This document shows, one piece after another, positions 1 through 5,450 of a stretch of DNA of 9,167 bases. The stretch spans positions 1 to 9,167 of the forward strand of contig DAOVZP010000041.1 of assembly GCA_030635045.1 (NCBI GenBank), given 5' to 3'. Both the position numbers and the translations under genes were made by a program. A model generated the notes under the pieces. That model did not search any database. It was not told the DNA's origin and saw nothing but the letters and a program-made list of their open reading frames with translations. The stretch comes from Bacteroidota bacterium (GTDB lineage: Bacteria; Bacteroidota; Bacteroidia; Bacteroidales; B18-G4). Each line of letters opens with the position of its first letter. Within the stretch, counting starts at the first letter, position 1.

Positions 1-1718
1 ATCCCGGTGATCTCAATTTCACATTCATCAATGGAATGTTCACTGATGAATGAATTCATATAACTGGTGAATTCCTTTTTTGCATTATTGTCGGGAGACA
101 TGAACTTTGATATGATGATGGCTTTATCGAGATCCTCGTTTACATACGTTTTAACAATGTCGTTTCCATCAAGGGAAAATGCCCAGAGCTGCTCTATCAT
201 GTCTTTTTCCGGAGGGATCCTTCTAATCCCTTCTCCCAGGGCAAGATTGATCTCCGCAACCAGTGTAGCGATCGATTGGGTGGTCAGCACATCAGGGCTT
301 TGTTTCATGTAATCGGCAGTCTTAACTATGGTGTTAAGAACTTCAGGGCTCAGGATATCACCCCGGAATACCACAAAAATGGGTTTGGATCCGCCAAATT
401 TGTTGATCATGATATTCTCTGCAGTCCTGGCAGGGTTGTCTTTTTTGAAATACTCCTGTATATCGACGCTCCTCTTGATCAGGAATATCCCCATGATGCT
501 TATGATGATCAGGATAGTCCATGAAGTCAGGATATACTTGGGATGCCTGATCAAAAGCCTTTTCAGCGGAGCGAGGAAATAAATTGTGAGCAGTGGCGTA
601 CCATGATTGTATTTCCCCTTAGCAGCCTTTTTGCTGTAAATGGAAAAGCCGGCGATCAGGGCAGGGGTAAAGAATAATGAAAGAAATGCTGCGAAAAAGG
701 TTCCCATGGAAGTGAAGATCCCGAAATCGCGGATCATCTCGAGGTAAGCCCCGAAAATGAACGACATAAAGCCGATTGCCGTGGTGATGGCGGCCAGCAG
801 TACAGGGATGAAAATATATATCAGCGCCTTCAGCAATGCTTTCTTGCGATCAGTATCCTTCATCTCATTGATCCGGTTGAGGACATGAATGGTATATGCA
901 CTGCCTACAGCGAGCAGGATGATCGGTATGTTGTTTGAGATCATCGACATCTTATACCCAAACAAGGCCATAATGCCCAGTGTCCAGACAATGGCAATGG
1001 CAACCGTAAGTAATGGCAACAGCACTCCCCTGATGGTTTTGAAAAAGGCTGCAAGGATCACAGCGATCAGCAGGAAAGCAATGGGAAGGAGCAGCTTCAG
1101 GTCTGAGGAGATGAGTTCTGAAATAGATGTAACCATCATGGGAGAACCTGCATAATAAAGTGTTTCCGGCAGGTTCATTGCCTGTGTCTGATCCATTACG
1201 GCTGTAGCCACAGCTTCTACATTGGCATCTTCCGAAAGTGAAAAAACAATGAGTGTTGCTGTACCGTCTTCAGAAACGATGCTCCCTTTGTACATTTCTT
1301 TCGAAAACACACGTTCCCGGAGAGCCTCCAGTTCTTCTTCAGTGTCGGGCAGGTCGTAGATGTCGACCAGGTTGCCTATTCCTGCCTCATTTATGTCGAT
1401 GATATTAGTAAGGCTGTTGACAGATATAATACCATCAATTCTTTCTAATGTTTCTGTGATCTGCTTTACATGTTCAAGGGTCTCAGTCTGGAAAAGGTCA
1501 TCCGTTTCCAGGATCACCATTCCCATTTTATTGCTGCCGAATTCGATGGCTATCTTTTTGAGGAGTGAAGCGTCGGGGTCGTCATCGGGCAGGGAACTGA
1601 TCACATCAGAGTTGATCTGCATCTTTGTGATCTGATAACCTGTAAAGCCGGTAAAGGCCAGCACAGCAATAACTATCAACCAACGGAACCTTATAATAAA
1701 TTTAGCCAGTTTATTCAT
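1..1718 (-). CDS. RND-superfamily (MMPL/HAE3-like) exporter, C-terminus beyond window
   Basis: The minus-strand frame is open from an ATG at 1718 to the window edge, giving 572 residues without a stop. It reads as an inner-membrane, proton-driven RND exporter of the MMPL/HAE3 (COG1033-like) type. One membrane helix (about 12-29) is followed by an extracytoplasmic domain of about 175 residues, then a bundle of about five helices between 208 and 360. Another helix at about 394-414 opens the second half, whose loop is cut at the left edge. The segment GSAYTIHVLNRINEM (272-286) corresponds to the G-x-D/A-Y-x-I-H motif of the family. The second repeat (about 200 or more residues) must lie outside the window. 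The start lies 6 bp after the rex stop, so the two are almost certainly co-transcribed. No Shine-Dalgarno is visible. The substrate cannot be read from sequence; lipids, hopanoid-like or hydrophobic compounds are usual for relatives. Family call is firm, function open. Confidence 0.85.
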   Translation of the reverse strand, partial: MNKLAKFIIRFRWLIVIAVLAFTGFTGYQITKMQINSDVISSLPDDDPDASLLKKIAIEFGSNKMGMVILETDDLFQTETLEHVKQITETLERIDGIISVNSLTNIIDINEAGIGNLVDIYDLPDTEEELEALRERVFSKEMYKGSIVSEDGTATLIVFSLSEDANVEAVATAVMDQTQAMNLPETLYYAGSPMMVTSISELISSDLKLLLPIAFLLIAVILAAFFKTIRGVLLPLLTVAIAIVWTLGIMALFGYKMSMISNNIPIILLAVGSAYTIHVLNRINEMKDTDRKKALLKALIYIFIPVLLAAITTAIGFMSFIFGAYLEMIRDFGIFTSMGTFFAAFLSLFFTPALIAGFSIYSKKAAKGKYNHGTPLLTIYFLAPLKRLLIRHPKYILTSWTILIIISIMGIFLIKRSVDIQEYFKKDNPARTAENIMINKFGGSKPIFVVFRGDILSPEVLNTIVKTADYMKQSPDVLTTQSIATLVAEINLALGEGIRRIPPEKDMIEQLWAFSLDGNDIVKTYVNEDLDKAIIISKFMSPDNNAKKEFTSYMNSFISEHSIDECEIEITG

Positions 1719-1724
1719 ATTTCA

Positions 1725-2345
1725 TTAGTGTGTTTTAACAAAAAACGCCACTTTTTCCAGCGAAGTTATCATATCATATTCTTCAAGGTACACTTCCTTT
1801 GGAACGTTTACCGGTTTTGGTGTATAATTTAACATGCCTATGATCCCTGCCTTTACGAGCATATCTGAGATCATGGGGGCATCTTCACCGGGCACTGTCA
1901 TGATCGCGATCTCGATCTTCTTCTCCTTTATGATCTTTGTCATATCTGCTAAATCAAAGCATTCTATCCCATGATATTTCTTTCCGACCTTGCCCTTATC
2001 GACATCGAAAACGGCAACGATCGAAAGCTTTGTCCTCTTGCCGCTGAAGTAGTTGGTGATGGCACGGCCAAGGTTTCCGATCCCGACTACGCATACATTG
2101 ATACCCTCTTTACTATCGATGATCTGTCCGATCAGGTCGATCAGTTCTTTAACATTATAACCTTTGCGCAATGTGCCTGTATAGCCGATGAGCATAATGT
2201 CGCGTCTCACCTGAACAGCTGTAATGTGTTGTATCTTAGCGATCTCATGTGAATAGATATATGTCATTCCTTTCGCATGGCATAACAGCAGGGCCCTTCT
2301 GTACTGGCTGAGCCTTTCAATGGTTTTATGCGGTAAATTCTTCAT
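1725..2345 (-). CDS. rex: Redox-sensing transcriptional repressor Rex
   Basis: This 206-residue protein has the usual Rex length and two-domain layout. The N-terminal winged helix (about 1-80) contains the family signature T8-x-x-RL and the recognition segment QVRRD (45-49), followed by GYTGTLRKGYNV. The Rossmann domain begins near residue 82, with the NAD(H) motif G88-I-G90-N-L-G93 and the acidic end of the second strand, VFDVD (112-116). GMLNYTP (170-176) and the C-terminal swapped helix are also typical. Rex binds DNA when NADH/NAD+ is low and is released by NADH, controlling fermentation, respiration and often hydrogenase genes. Its position directly after hypB and ahead of an exporter fits redox control of hydrogen metabolism, although the regulon is inferred. 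The ATG at 2345 gives the canonical N-terminus. The gene has its own promoter with Rex-like operators, suggesting autoregulation. Confidence 0.95.
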   Translation of the reverse strand: MKNLPHKTIERLSQYRRALLLCHAKGMTYIYSHEIAKIQHITAVQVRRDIMLIGYTGTLRKGYNVKELIDLIGQIIDSKEGINVCVVGIGNLGRAITNYFSGKRTKLSIVAVFDVDKGKVGKKYHGIECFDLADMTKIIKEKKIEIAIMTVPGEDAPMISDMLVKAGIIGMLNYTPKPVNVPKEVYLEEYDMITSLEKVAFFVKTH

Positions 2346-2364
2346 AAGAACTTTGAATTGAGTG

Positions 2365-2382
2365 TCGTTAGTGCTCTAACAA
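2365..2382 (-). promoter_or_regulatory. Possible second, weaker Rex operator (O2) over the rex start site
   Basis: On the minus strand the site reads TTGTTAG-AGCA-CTAACGA. The core GTTAG/CTAAC is a perfect 5-bp inverted repeat with a 4-bp spacer. The full 18 bp has 7-4-7 geometry, with one mismatch in the left half and two in the right against TTGTTAA-n4-TTAACAA. It covers the predicted transcription start. A GC-containing spacer is less typical, so it could instead be a small leader hairpin. Confidence 0.35.
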
Positions 2383-2384
2383 TG

Positions 2385-2415
2385 CAAAAGTATAAGGCTG
2401 ACTTCTTTAATGCAA
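2385..2415 (-). promoter_or_regulatory. Predicted Bacteroidota-type promoter of rex
   Basis: Read on the minus strand, TTG (2415-2413) is followed after exactly 20 bp by TACTTTTG (2392-2385). This is a full match to the Bacteroidota -7 element TAnnTTTG at the usual distance from the -33 TTG. Transcription would start near 2380, leaving a leader of about 35 nt before the rex ATG. No Shine-Dalgarno is present in that leader. This is pattern recognition only; no transcript start is known. Confidence 0.7.
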
Positions 2416-2420
2416 GAAAA

Positions 2421-2438
2421 ATGTTAATTATTTCACAA
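2421..2438 (-). promoter_or_regulatory. Predicted Rex operator (O1) upstream of the rex -33 element
   Basis: On the minus strand the site reads TTGTGAA-ATAA-TTAACAT. It has the 7-4-7 inverted-repeat form of the Rex consensus TTGTGAA-n4-TTCACAA. The first half is perfect, the second differs at two positions, and the spacer is all A/T as is usual. It ends 5 bp before the -33 TTG, so bound Rex would crowd RNA polymerase. Autoregulation of rex is common in the family. Confidence 0.65.
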
Positions 2439-2453
2439 TGTTAATAATTAACA
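2439..2453. repeat. Perfect 15-bp AT palindrome overlapping the hypB stop
   Basis: TGTTAAT-A-ATTAACA is an exact inverted repeat that directly abuts operator O1 and includes the hypB stop codon (2448-2450). It resembles a Rex site (TGTTAA...TTAACA), but the half-sites are 3 bp apart rather than 4. It has no GC stem, so it is unlikely to be an intrinsic terminator. It may be an auxiliary protein-binding site or a chance product of AT-rich sequence. Confidence 0.4.
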
Positions 2454-3305
2454 CTCTTTTAACCACTCGTACCAGGCATCCATACCTTCCCCGCTTTTGG
2501 CTGAAAGTTCAAAAAACTTCAGGTGATGGTTCACCCTGAGGGCATAATCCTTTGCCTTTTCCACATCAAAGTCGACGTAGGGGAGGAGGTCGGTTTTGTT
2601 GATGATGCAAATATTTGAGGTCCTGAACATATCAGGATATTTTATGGGCTTGTCATCACCTTCGGTGACACTGATAACAACTACCCTGTATGCTTCACCG
2701 AGGTCGAACATGGCCGGGCAGACCAGGTTTCCGACATTTTCGATCACCAGTATCGAGTTCTCGGCAATTTCCAGTTCTTTTACTGCCCTGTTGACCATTG
2801 AGGCATCAAGATGGCAGCCGCTTCCCGTATTCACCTGCACTACCGGAGCCCCGGTTGCTTCTATCCTTTTCGCATCATTCATGGTTTGCTGGTCACCTTC
2901 AACGATAAAAAACGGGATATCGCCTTTCATGTCGGTGATGGTTTTCTCAAGCAAGGTGGTTTTTCCGGAGCCGGGGGAGCTCACCATATTGATTGCCCTG
3001 ATATTCCTGGCTTCGAAGAAACCCCTGTTCCTTTCCGCCAGGAGATTGTTTTTATGTAAGATATCTTGTTCAAGTACGACCTCTCTGCCATCTTCATGAT
3101 GGTGGTGGTGATGCCCGTGATCATCTTCATGATGGTGATGATGTTCGTGCCCATCGTTGTGGCTATGAGTATGTGTATGGGCATGCGAGTGATTTTCATC
3201 GTCATGCTCATGCTCATGTGAGTGCACATGGTCGTGTTGGTTCTCATCACCCGGTTTGGTGATCCTGATCTCATCTTCTTGTCCGCATCCGCAAGTTCCG
3301 CACAT
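2448..3305 (-). CDS. hypB: [NiFe]-hydrogenase nickel-insertion GTPase HypB, histidine-rich form
   Basis: This SIMIBI-class GTPase acts with HypA to deliver nickel to the hydrogenase large subunit. The 285-residue protein opens with MCGTCGCG, the high-affinity C2-x-x-C5-x-C7 nickel site. Residues 24-70 are a His/Asp/Glu stretch with 25 histidines, including runs of five (55-59) and six (65-70), which fits nickel storage. The GTPase domain starts near 100. It has the P-loop SPGSGKTT (110-117), the switch segment EGDQ (136-139), the metal-site residues C164-H165 and C196 shared between subunits of the dimer, and the guanine-specificity motif NKTD (236-239). The ATG at 3305 is required for the metal motif. 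The gene follows hypA after a 115-bp repeat-filled spacer and is the last hyp gene of its unit. The stop falls inside a palindrome next to the rex operator. Only the exact metal capacity is uncertain. Confidence 0.97.
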   Translation of the reverse strand: MCGTCGCGQEDEIRITKPGDENQHDHVHSHEHEHDDENHSHAHTHTHSHNDGHEHHHHHEDDHGHHHHHHEDGREVVLEQDILHKNNLLAERNRGFFEARNIRAINMVSSPGSGKTTLLEKTITDMKGDIPFFIVEGDQQTMNDAKRIEATGAPVVQVNTGSGCHLDASMVNRAVKELEIAENSILVIENVGNLVCPAMFDLGEAYRVVVISVTEGDDKPIKYPDMFRTSNICIINKTDLLPYVDFDVEKAKDYALRVNHHLKFFELSAKSGEGMDAWYEWLKEC

Positions 3306-3310
3306 ATTTC

Positions 3311-3338
3311 AAATTTTAAATTTTGAGTTTTGAGTTTT
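3311..3338. repeat. Heptamer array in the hypA-hypB spacer
   Basis: Four consecutive 7-bp units on the plus strand: AAATTTT twice, then GAGTTTT twice. The array stops 5 nt before the hypB start codon. In the hyp transcript it is A-rich and probably unstructured. Confidence 0.8.
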
Positions 3339-3340
3339 TA

Positions 3341-3400
3341 ATTCTCATTCTCATTCTTATTCTCATTCTTATTCTTATTCTTATTCTTATTCTTATTCCT
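3341..3400. repeat. Hexamer (ATTCTY) array in the hypA-hypB spacer
   Basis: Ten 6-bp units on the plus strand, mostly ATTCTT with ATTCTC variants on the left and ATTCCT as the last. The last three ATTCTT units, the ATTCCT and the following TGTTC (3377-3405) are identical over 29 nt to 7066-7094 in the hypF-hypC spacer. The array lies between the hypA stop and the heptamer array. Confidence 0.9.
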
Positions 3401-3420
3401 TGTTCGTTATTCTATATTCT

Positions 3421-3768
3421 TTATTCTTCGAAGAATATAATCCTCCGAATTTTCATTTCCCGTCCCTGTATATCATCAGAATACGGATGTCCGCATGCCG
3501 GGCAGGGAGTAATAATATCCTCGGGTTCAAACTCATGGGCACAGGCGATGCATTTCACCCTGGCGCTGATCTCATGTATGTTGATCCTGGCTGACTCCAT
3601 GATGCTTGACTTAACTGCTTCTTCAAGTGCAAACTGAAGTGCTTCAATCACCACCCCCGACATGCTGCCAATTTCAAGGTCAATTTCCGACACCGCTTTG
3701 CAATTTGCAGCTGCTGCGTTTTCTTCCACGATCTCCACAATGTTCATTGCTATCGACAGTTCATGCAT
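3421..3768 (-). CDS. hypA: [NiFe]-hydrogenase nickel chaperone HypA
   Basis: HypA binds Ni(II) and hands it, with HypB, to the hydrogenase large-subunit precursor. The 115-residue product begins MHELSIA, the universal HypA start, whose Met1-His2-Glu3 forms the nickel site. The C-terminal half has the structural zinc site C73-x-x-C76 and C89-x-x-C92, and the protein ends in a basic/hydrophobic strand. Length matches the family (about 113-118). An in-frame TTG at 3789 would add seven residues (MQDKAEK), but Met1-His2 must be N-terminal for nickel binding, so the ATG at 3768 is chosen. It is divergent from the cysteine-rich gene at 3915 across a 146-bp region, and begins the hypAB unit. Upstream ...GCAGAGAAAATG offers at best a weak ribosome binding site. 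Confidence 0.96.
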   Translation of the reverse strand: MHELSIAMNIVEIVEENAAAANCKAVSEIDLEIGSMSGVVIEALQFALEEAVKSSIMESARINIHEISARVKCIACAHEFEPEDIITPCPACGHPYSDDIQGREMKIRRIIFFEE

Positions 3769-3786
3769 TTTCTCTGCTTTATCCTG

Positions 3787-3794
3787 CAAAATTA
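3787..3794 (-). promoter_or_regulatory. Candidate -7 element for hypAB
   Basis: On the minus strand TAATTTTG matches TAnnTTTG exactly and lies 18 nt upstream of the hypA ATG. No TTG is seen at the right distance for a -33 element, and the leader would be only about 12 nt. In such AT-rich sequence this may be chance. Confidence 0.3.
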
Positions 3795-3836
3795 AGTAAT
3801 TATTATATTTGGATTTATCATAAAAATTTTAAATAT

Positions 3837-3866
3837 TTGATTTGTTTTTAAAAATGACGTATCTTG
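3837..3866 (+). promoter_or_regulatory. Candidate promoter of the cysteine-rich gene
   Basis: TTG (3837-3839) is followed after 20 bp by TATCTTG (3860-3866). This is the Bacteroidota -33/-7 arrangement with one T missing from the -7 box. It would start transcription near 3873, about 40 nt before the ATG at 3915. It lies in the divergent hypA intergenic region. Confidence 0.4.
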
Positions 3867-3905
3867 TTAGAAATGAAAACTAATTATTAATCAAATCATA
3901 TTATT

Positions 3906-3910
3906 GGAGG
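3906..3910 (+). promoter_or_regulatory. Shine-Dalgarno sequence GGAGG of the cysteine-rich gene
   Basis: GGAGG lies 4 nt before the ATG at 3915. It fixes the start and is the only strong Shine-Dalgarno in the window; the hyp genes, rex and the exporter have none. Confidence 0.7.
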
Positions 3911-3914
3911 CAAC

Positions 3915-4319
3915 ATGCAAAAAAAAGTTTCATTGACAGTAAAGTGCCCAAGTTGTGGGGAATTATTAATGGACGATACTCACCTTATCAACAACAGGAA
4001 AGCCATCAGACTCAACATAAAAACGACCGATGGTAAGGAGGGGAATATCTGGCTAAGCTCCATTTACGGCGATTATAACTATACCTCTGAGCACGCTATC
4101 CCTGAGGGAGATGTGGTAATTTTTTCCTGCCCGATGTGCAAAAAAGACCTTGCCCGCCCTATAGAATGTGAAGTCTGCAATGCACCTATTGTATCCTTCT
4201 CCTGCAGTATTGGCGGAAAGGTAAGCATCTGCTCACGCAATGGCTGCAAGAACCATTATGTAGTATTTGAAAATTTGGATACGGCAGTCAGGAAGTTTTA
4301 CTCGGAATACGGCTATTAG
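3915..4319 (+). CDS. Uncharacterised cysteine-rich (double zinc-ribbon-like) protein
   Basis: I do not recognise a named family. The 134-residue soluble protein has no signal peptide or membrane helix. Its nine cysteines are laid out as zinc or iron ligands: C11-PS-C14-G, C72-PM-C75, C85-EV-C88, C97, and C106-SRNG-C111-KNH. Two zinc ribbons are the simplest reading: C11/C14 with C72/C75, and C85/C88 with C106/C111. The middle (31-66) is a beta-rich stretch ending in SEHAIPEGDVVIFSCP, and the C-terminus (NHYVVFENLDTAVRKFYSEYGY in pieces) looks like a short helix. It is the only plus-strand gene, lying between hypE (convergent, 52 bp) and hypA (divergent, 146 bp). It has its own GGAGG site and a hairpin after its stop. 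Its setting suggests, but does not prove, a metal- or redox-linked role in hydrogenase maturation. Rubredoxin-like iron binding is less likely given the spacing. Confidence 0.85.
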   Translation: MQKKVSLTVKCPSCGELLMDDTHLINNRKAIRLNIKTTDGKEGNIWLSSIYGDYNYTSEHAIPEGDVVIFSCPMCKKDLARPIECEVCNAPIVSFSCSIGGKVSICSRNGCKNHYVVFENLDTAVRKFYSEYGY

Positions 4320-4327
4320 TCAATAAT

Positions 4328-4355
4328 TGCCGGCTAAGAAAATAAAAAGCCGGCA
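4328..4355 (+). terminator. GC hairpin between the convergent cysteine-rich gene and hypE
   Basis: TGCCGGCT (4328-4335) and AGCCGGCA (4348-4355) form a perfect 8-bp stem with a 12-nt A-rich loop. On the plus strand it is followed by TGGTTTTGTTAAATTATT, a broken T tract. It lies 8 nt after the stop of the plus-strand gene. It could also terminate hypE transcripts from the other side, though the minus-strand flank (AATTATTG) is a poorer T tract. Confidence 0.65.
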
Positions 4356-4360
4356 TGGTT

Positions 4361-4378
4361 TTGTTAAATTATTAACAT
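4361..4378. promoter_or_regulatory. Rex-operator-like inverted repeat at the hypE 3' end
   Basis: TTGTTAA-ATTA-TTAACAT has the 7-4-7 form of a Rex site, with a single mismatch to TTGTTAA-n4-TTAACAA and an A/T spacer. It includes the hypE stop codon (4372-4374). It is not near an obvious promoter, so an operator role is doubtful despite the good match. It could be chance in AT-rich sequence. Confidence 0.3.
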
Positions 4379-5394
4379 ATCCTTGGCAGTTGCTCTCCGG
4401 CAAGCATGTCTATAATGCGGTTTCCTCCAATTACAGTTTGCAACCACGCCCTGCCGGGATGATCAGTGACAACCTCGCCTATGATGCGGGCATCTTTTCC
4501 GAATTTATTTTTTTGCATTGCCTTTACGACGATCTCTGCATCTTCATCAGCCACCACCACGACTACTTTACCTTCATTGGCCACATACATGGGATCAAAG
4601 CCCAGCAGTTCGCACATGCCCCTCACGCCCTCATCAATAAGTAACCGTTCTTCGTAGATGTTGATGCCGTAGTCTTTGTTTGTGCTTAATTCGGTAATCA
4701 CCGTAGCCAGCCCGCCACGTGTAGCATCACGCATAAAATGCACTTTTTCAGATGCTCCGGTTATTTCTGAGATCAGTCCGTTTAATGAGGCACAATCGGA
4801 GATGAGTGGAGCCGAAAGTTTCAATTCATTTCTGGCACTCATAATGGCCATGCCGTGGTCGCCTATCGATCCGTTGATGATGACTTTGTCGCCGGCCCTG
4901 ACCTGTTTACCTTCGCTGATGCTATAATGCTTTTCGACGAGGGTGCCAATGCCTGTTGTGGTGATAAAAACCTTGTCGCACTTATCCTTATTCACCACCT
5001 TGGTGTCGCCGGTAACTATGCTGACACCTGCCATCTTTGCCTCTTCGGCCATGGATATCACAATACGTTTTAGGTCTTGCAACGGAAAACCTTCCTCAAT
5101 GATGAAAGCAGCACTAAGGTAAAGGGGTGTAGCTCCTGATACGGCAACATCGTTTACCGTCCCGCAAACAGCCAGTTTGCCAATATCCCCTCCCGGGAAA
5201 AAGATAGGGTCCACCACAAAAGCATCGGTGGTAAAAGCAATCTTGTGTGCTGGCACTTCCAGGAGAGCGGCATCCGTTTGCCTGTCAAGCTCAGGATTAT
5301 TGAAATGCTTCACGAACAAACTGTCGATAAGCTCGTGTGTGAGCTTACCACCGCTTCCATGCCCTAACAATATTCTGCTATTTTTTTCTGGCAT
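4372..5394 (-). CDS. hypE: Hydrogenase maturation protein HypE (carbamoyl dehydratase)
   Basis: HypE accepts the carbamoyl group from HypF on its C-terminal cysteine and dehydrates it with ATP to a thiocyanate, the source of the CN ligands. The 340-residue length and all main PurM/AIRS-family motifs fit: GHGSGGK (11-17), the ATP-binding NDVAVSGATP (81-90), TGDTKVV (128-134), DATRGGLAT (223-231) and NEGK (273-276). The chain ends in P-R-I-C340, the invariant tail that carries the carbamoyl/cyano group. It is the last gene of hypFCDE and is convergent with the cysteine-rich gene across a hairpin. Its start is 56 bp after the hypD stop, in a spacer holding a 7-bp-periodic array; upstream AAGAA is a weak ribosome site at most. 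Nothing looks damaged. Confidence 0.98.
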   Translation of the reverse strand: MPEKNSRILLGHGSGGKLTHELIDSLFVKHFNNPELDRQTDAALLEVPAHKIAFTTDAFVVDPIFFPGGDIGKLAVCGTVNDVAVSGATPLYLSAAFIIEEGFPLQDLKRIVISMAEEAKMAGVSIVTGDTKVVNKDKCDKVFITTTGIGTLVEKHYSISEGKQVRAGDKVIINGSIGDHGMAIMSARNELKLSAPLISDCASLNGLISEITGASEKVHFMRDATRGGLATVITELSTNKDYGINIYEERLLIDEGVRGMCELLGFDPMYVANEGKVVVVVADEDAEIVVKAMQKNKFGKDARIIGEVVTDHPGRAWLQTVIGGNRIIDMLAGEQLPRIC

Positions 5395-5402
5395 TTCTTA
5401 TT

Positions 5403-5441
5403 TTTTGAATTTTAAGTTTTATTTGGATTTTGAATTTTGGA
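5403..5441. repeat. Degenerate heptamer array in the hypD-hypE spacer
   Basis: On the plus strand the spacer reads as 7-bp units headed by TTTT: TTTTGAA, TTTTAAG, TTTTATT, a 4-bp break (TGGA), then TTTTGAA and TTTTGGA. The array ends 8 nt before the hypE start codon and occupies most of the 56-bp gap. Confidence 0.6.
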
Positions 5442-5450
5442 ACCTGGAAT

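Noticed and set aside
2981..3274. Minus-strand 97-codon frame rich in Met and Thr inside hypB
   Set aside because: Out-of-frame reading of the histidine-codon stretch of hypB.
3422..3437. 16-bp perfect palindrome TATTCTTCGAAGAATA at the hypA stop
   Set aside because: It is largely made by the codons for F-F-E-E-stop, is AT-rich, has no loop or T tract, and shows no clear site type.
3323..3637. Plus-strand open frame beginning with an Ile/Leu repeat
   Set aside because: The Ile-Leu run is the ATTCTT hexamer array in translation, and the rest is antisense to hypA.
3769..3789. TTG start extending HypA by seven residues
   Set aside because: HypA needs Met1-His2 at its N-terminus for nickel, and MHELSIA is the universal start.
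3804..3811. Plus-strand TATATTTG matching the -7 element
   Set aside because: No TTG at the -33 distance, and it is over 100 bp from the plus-strand gene, where a better-spaced candidate exists.
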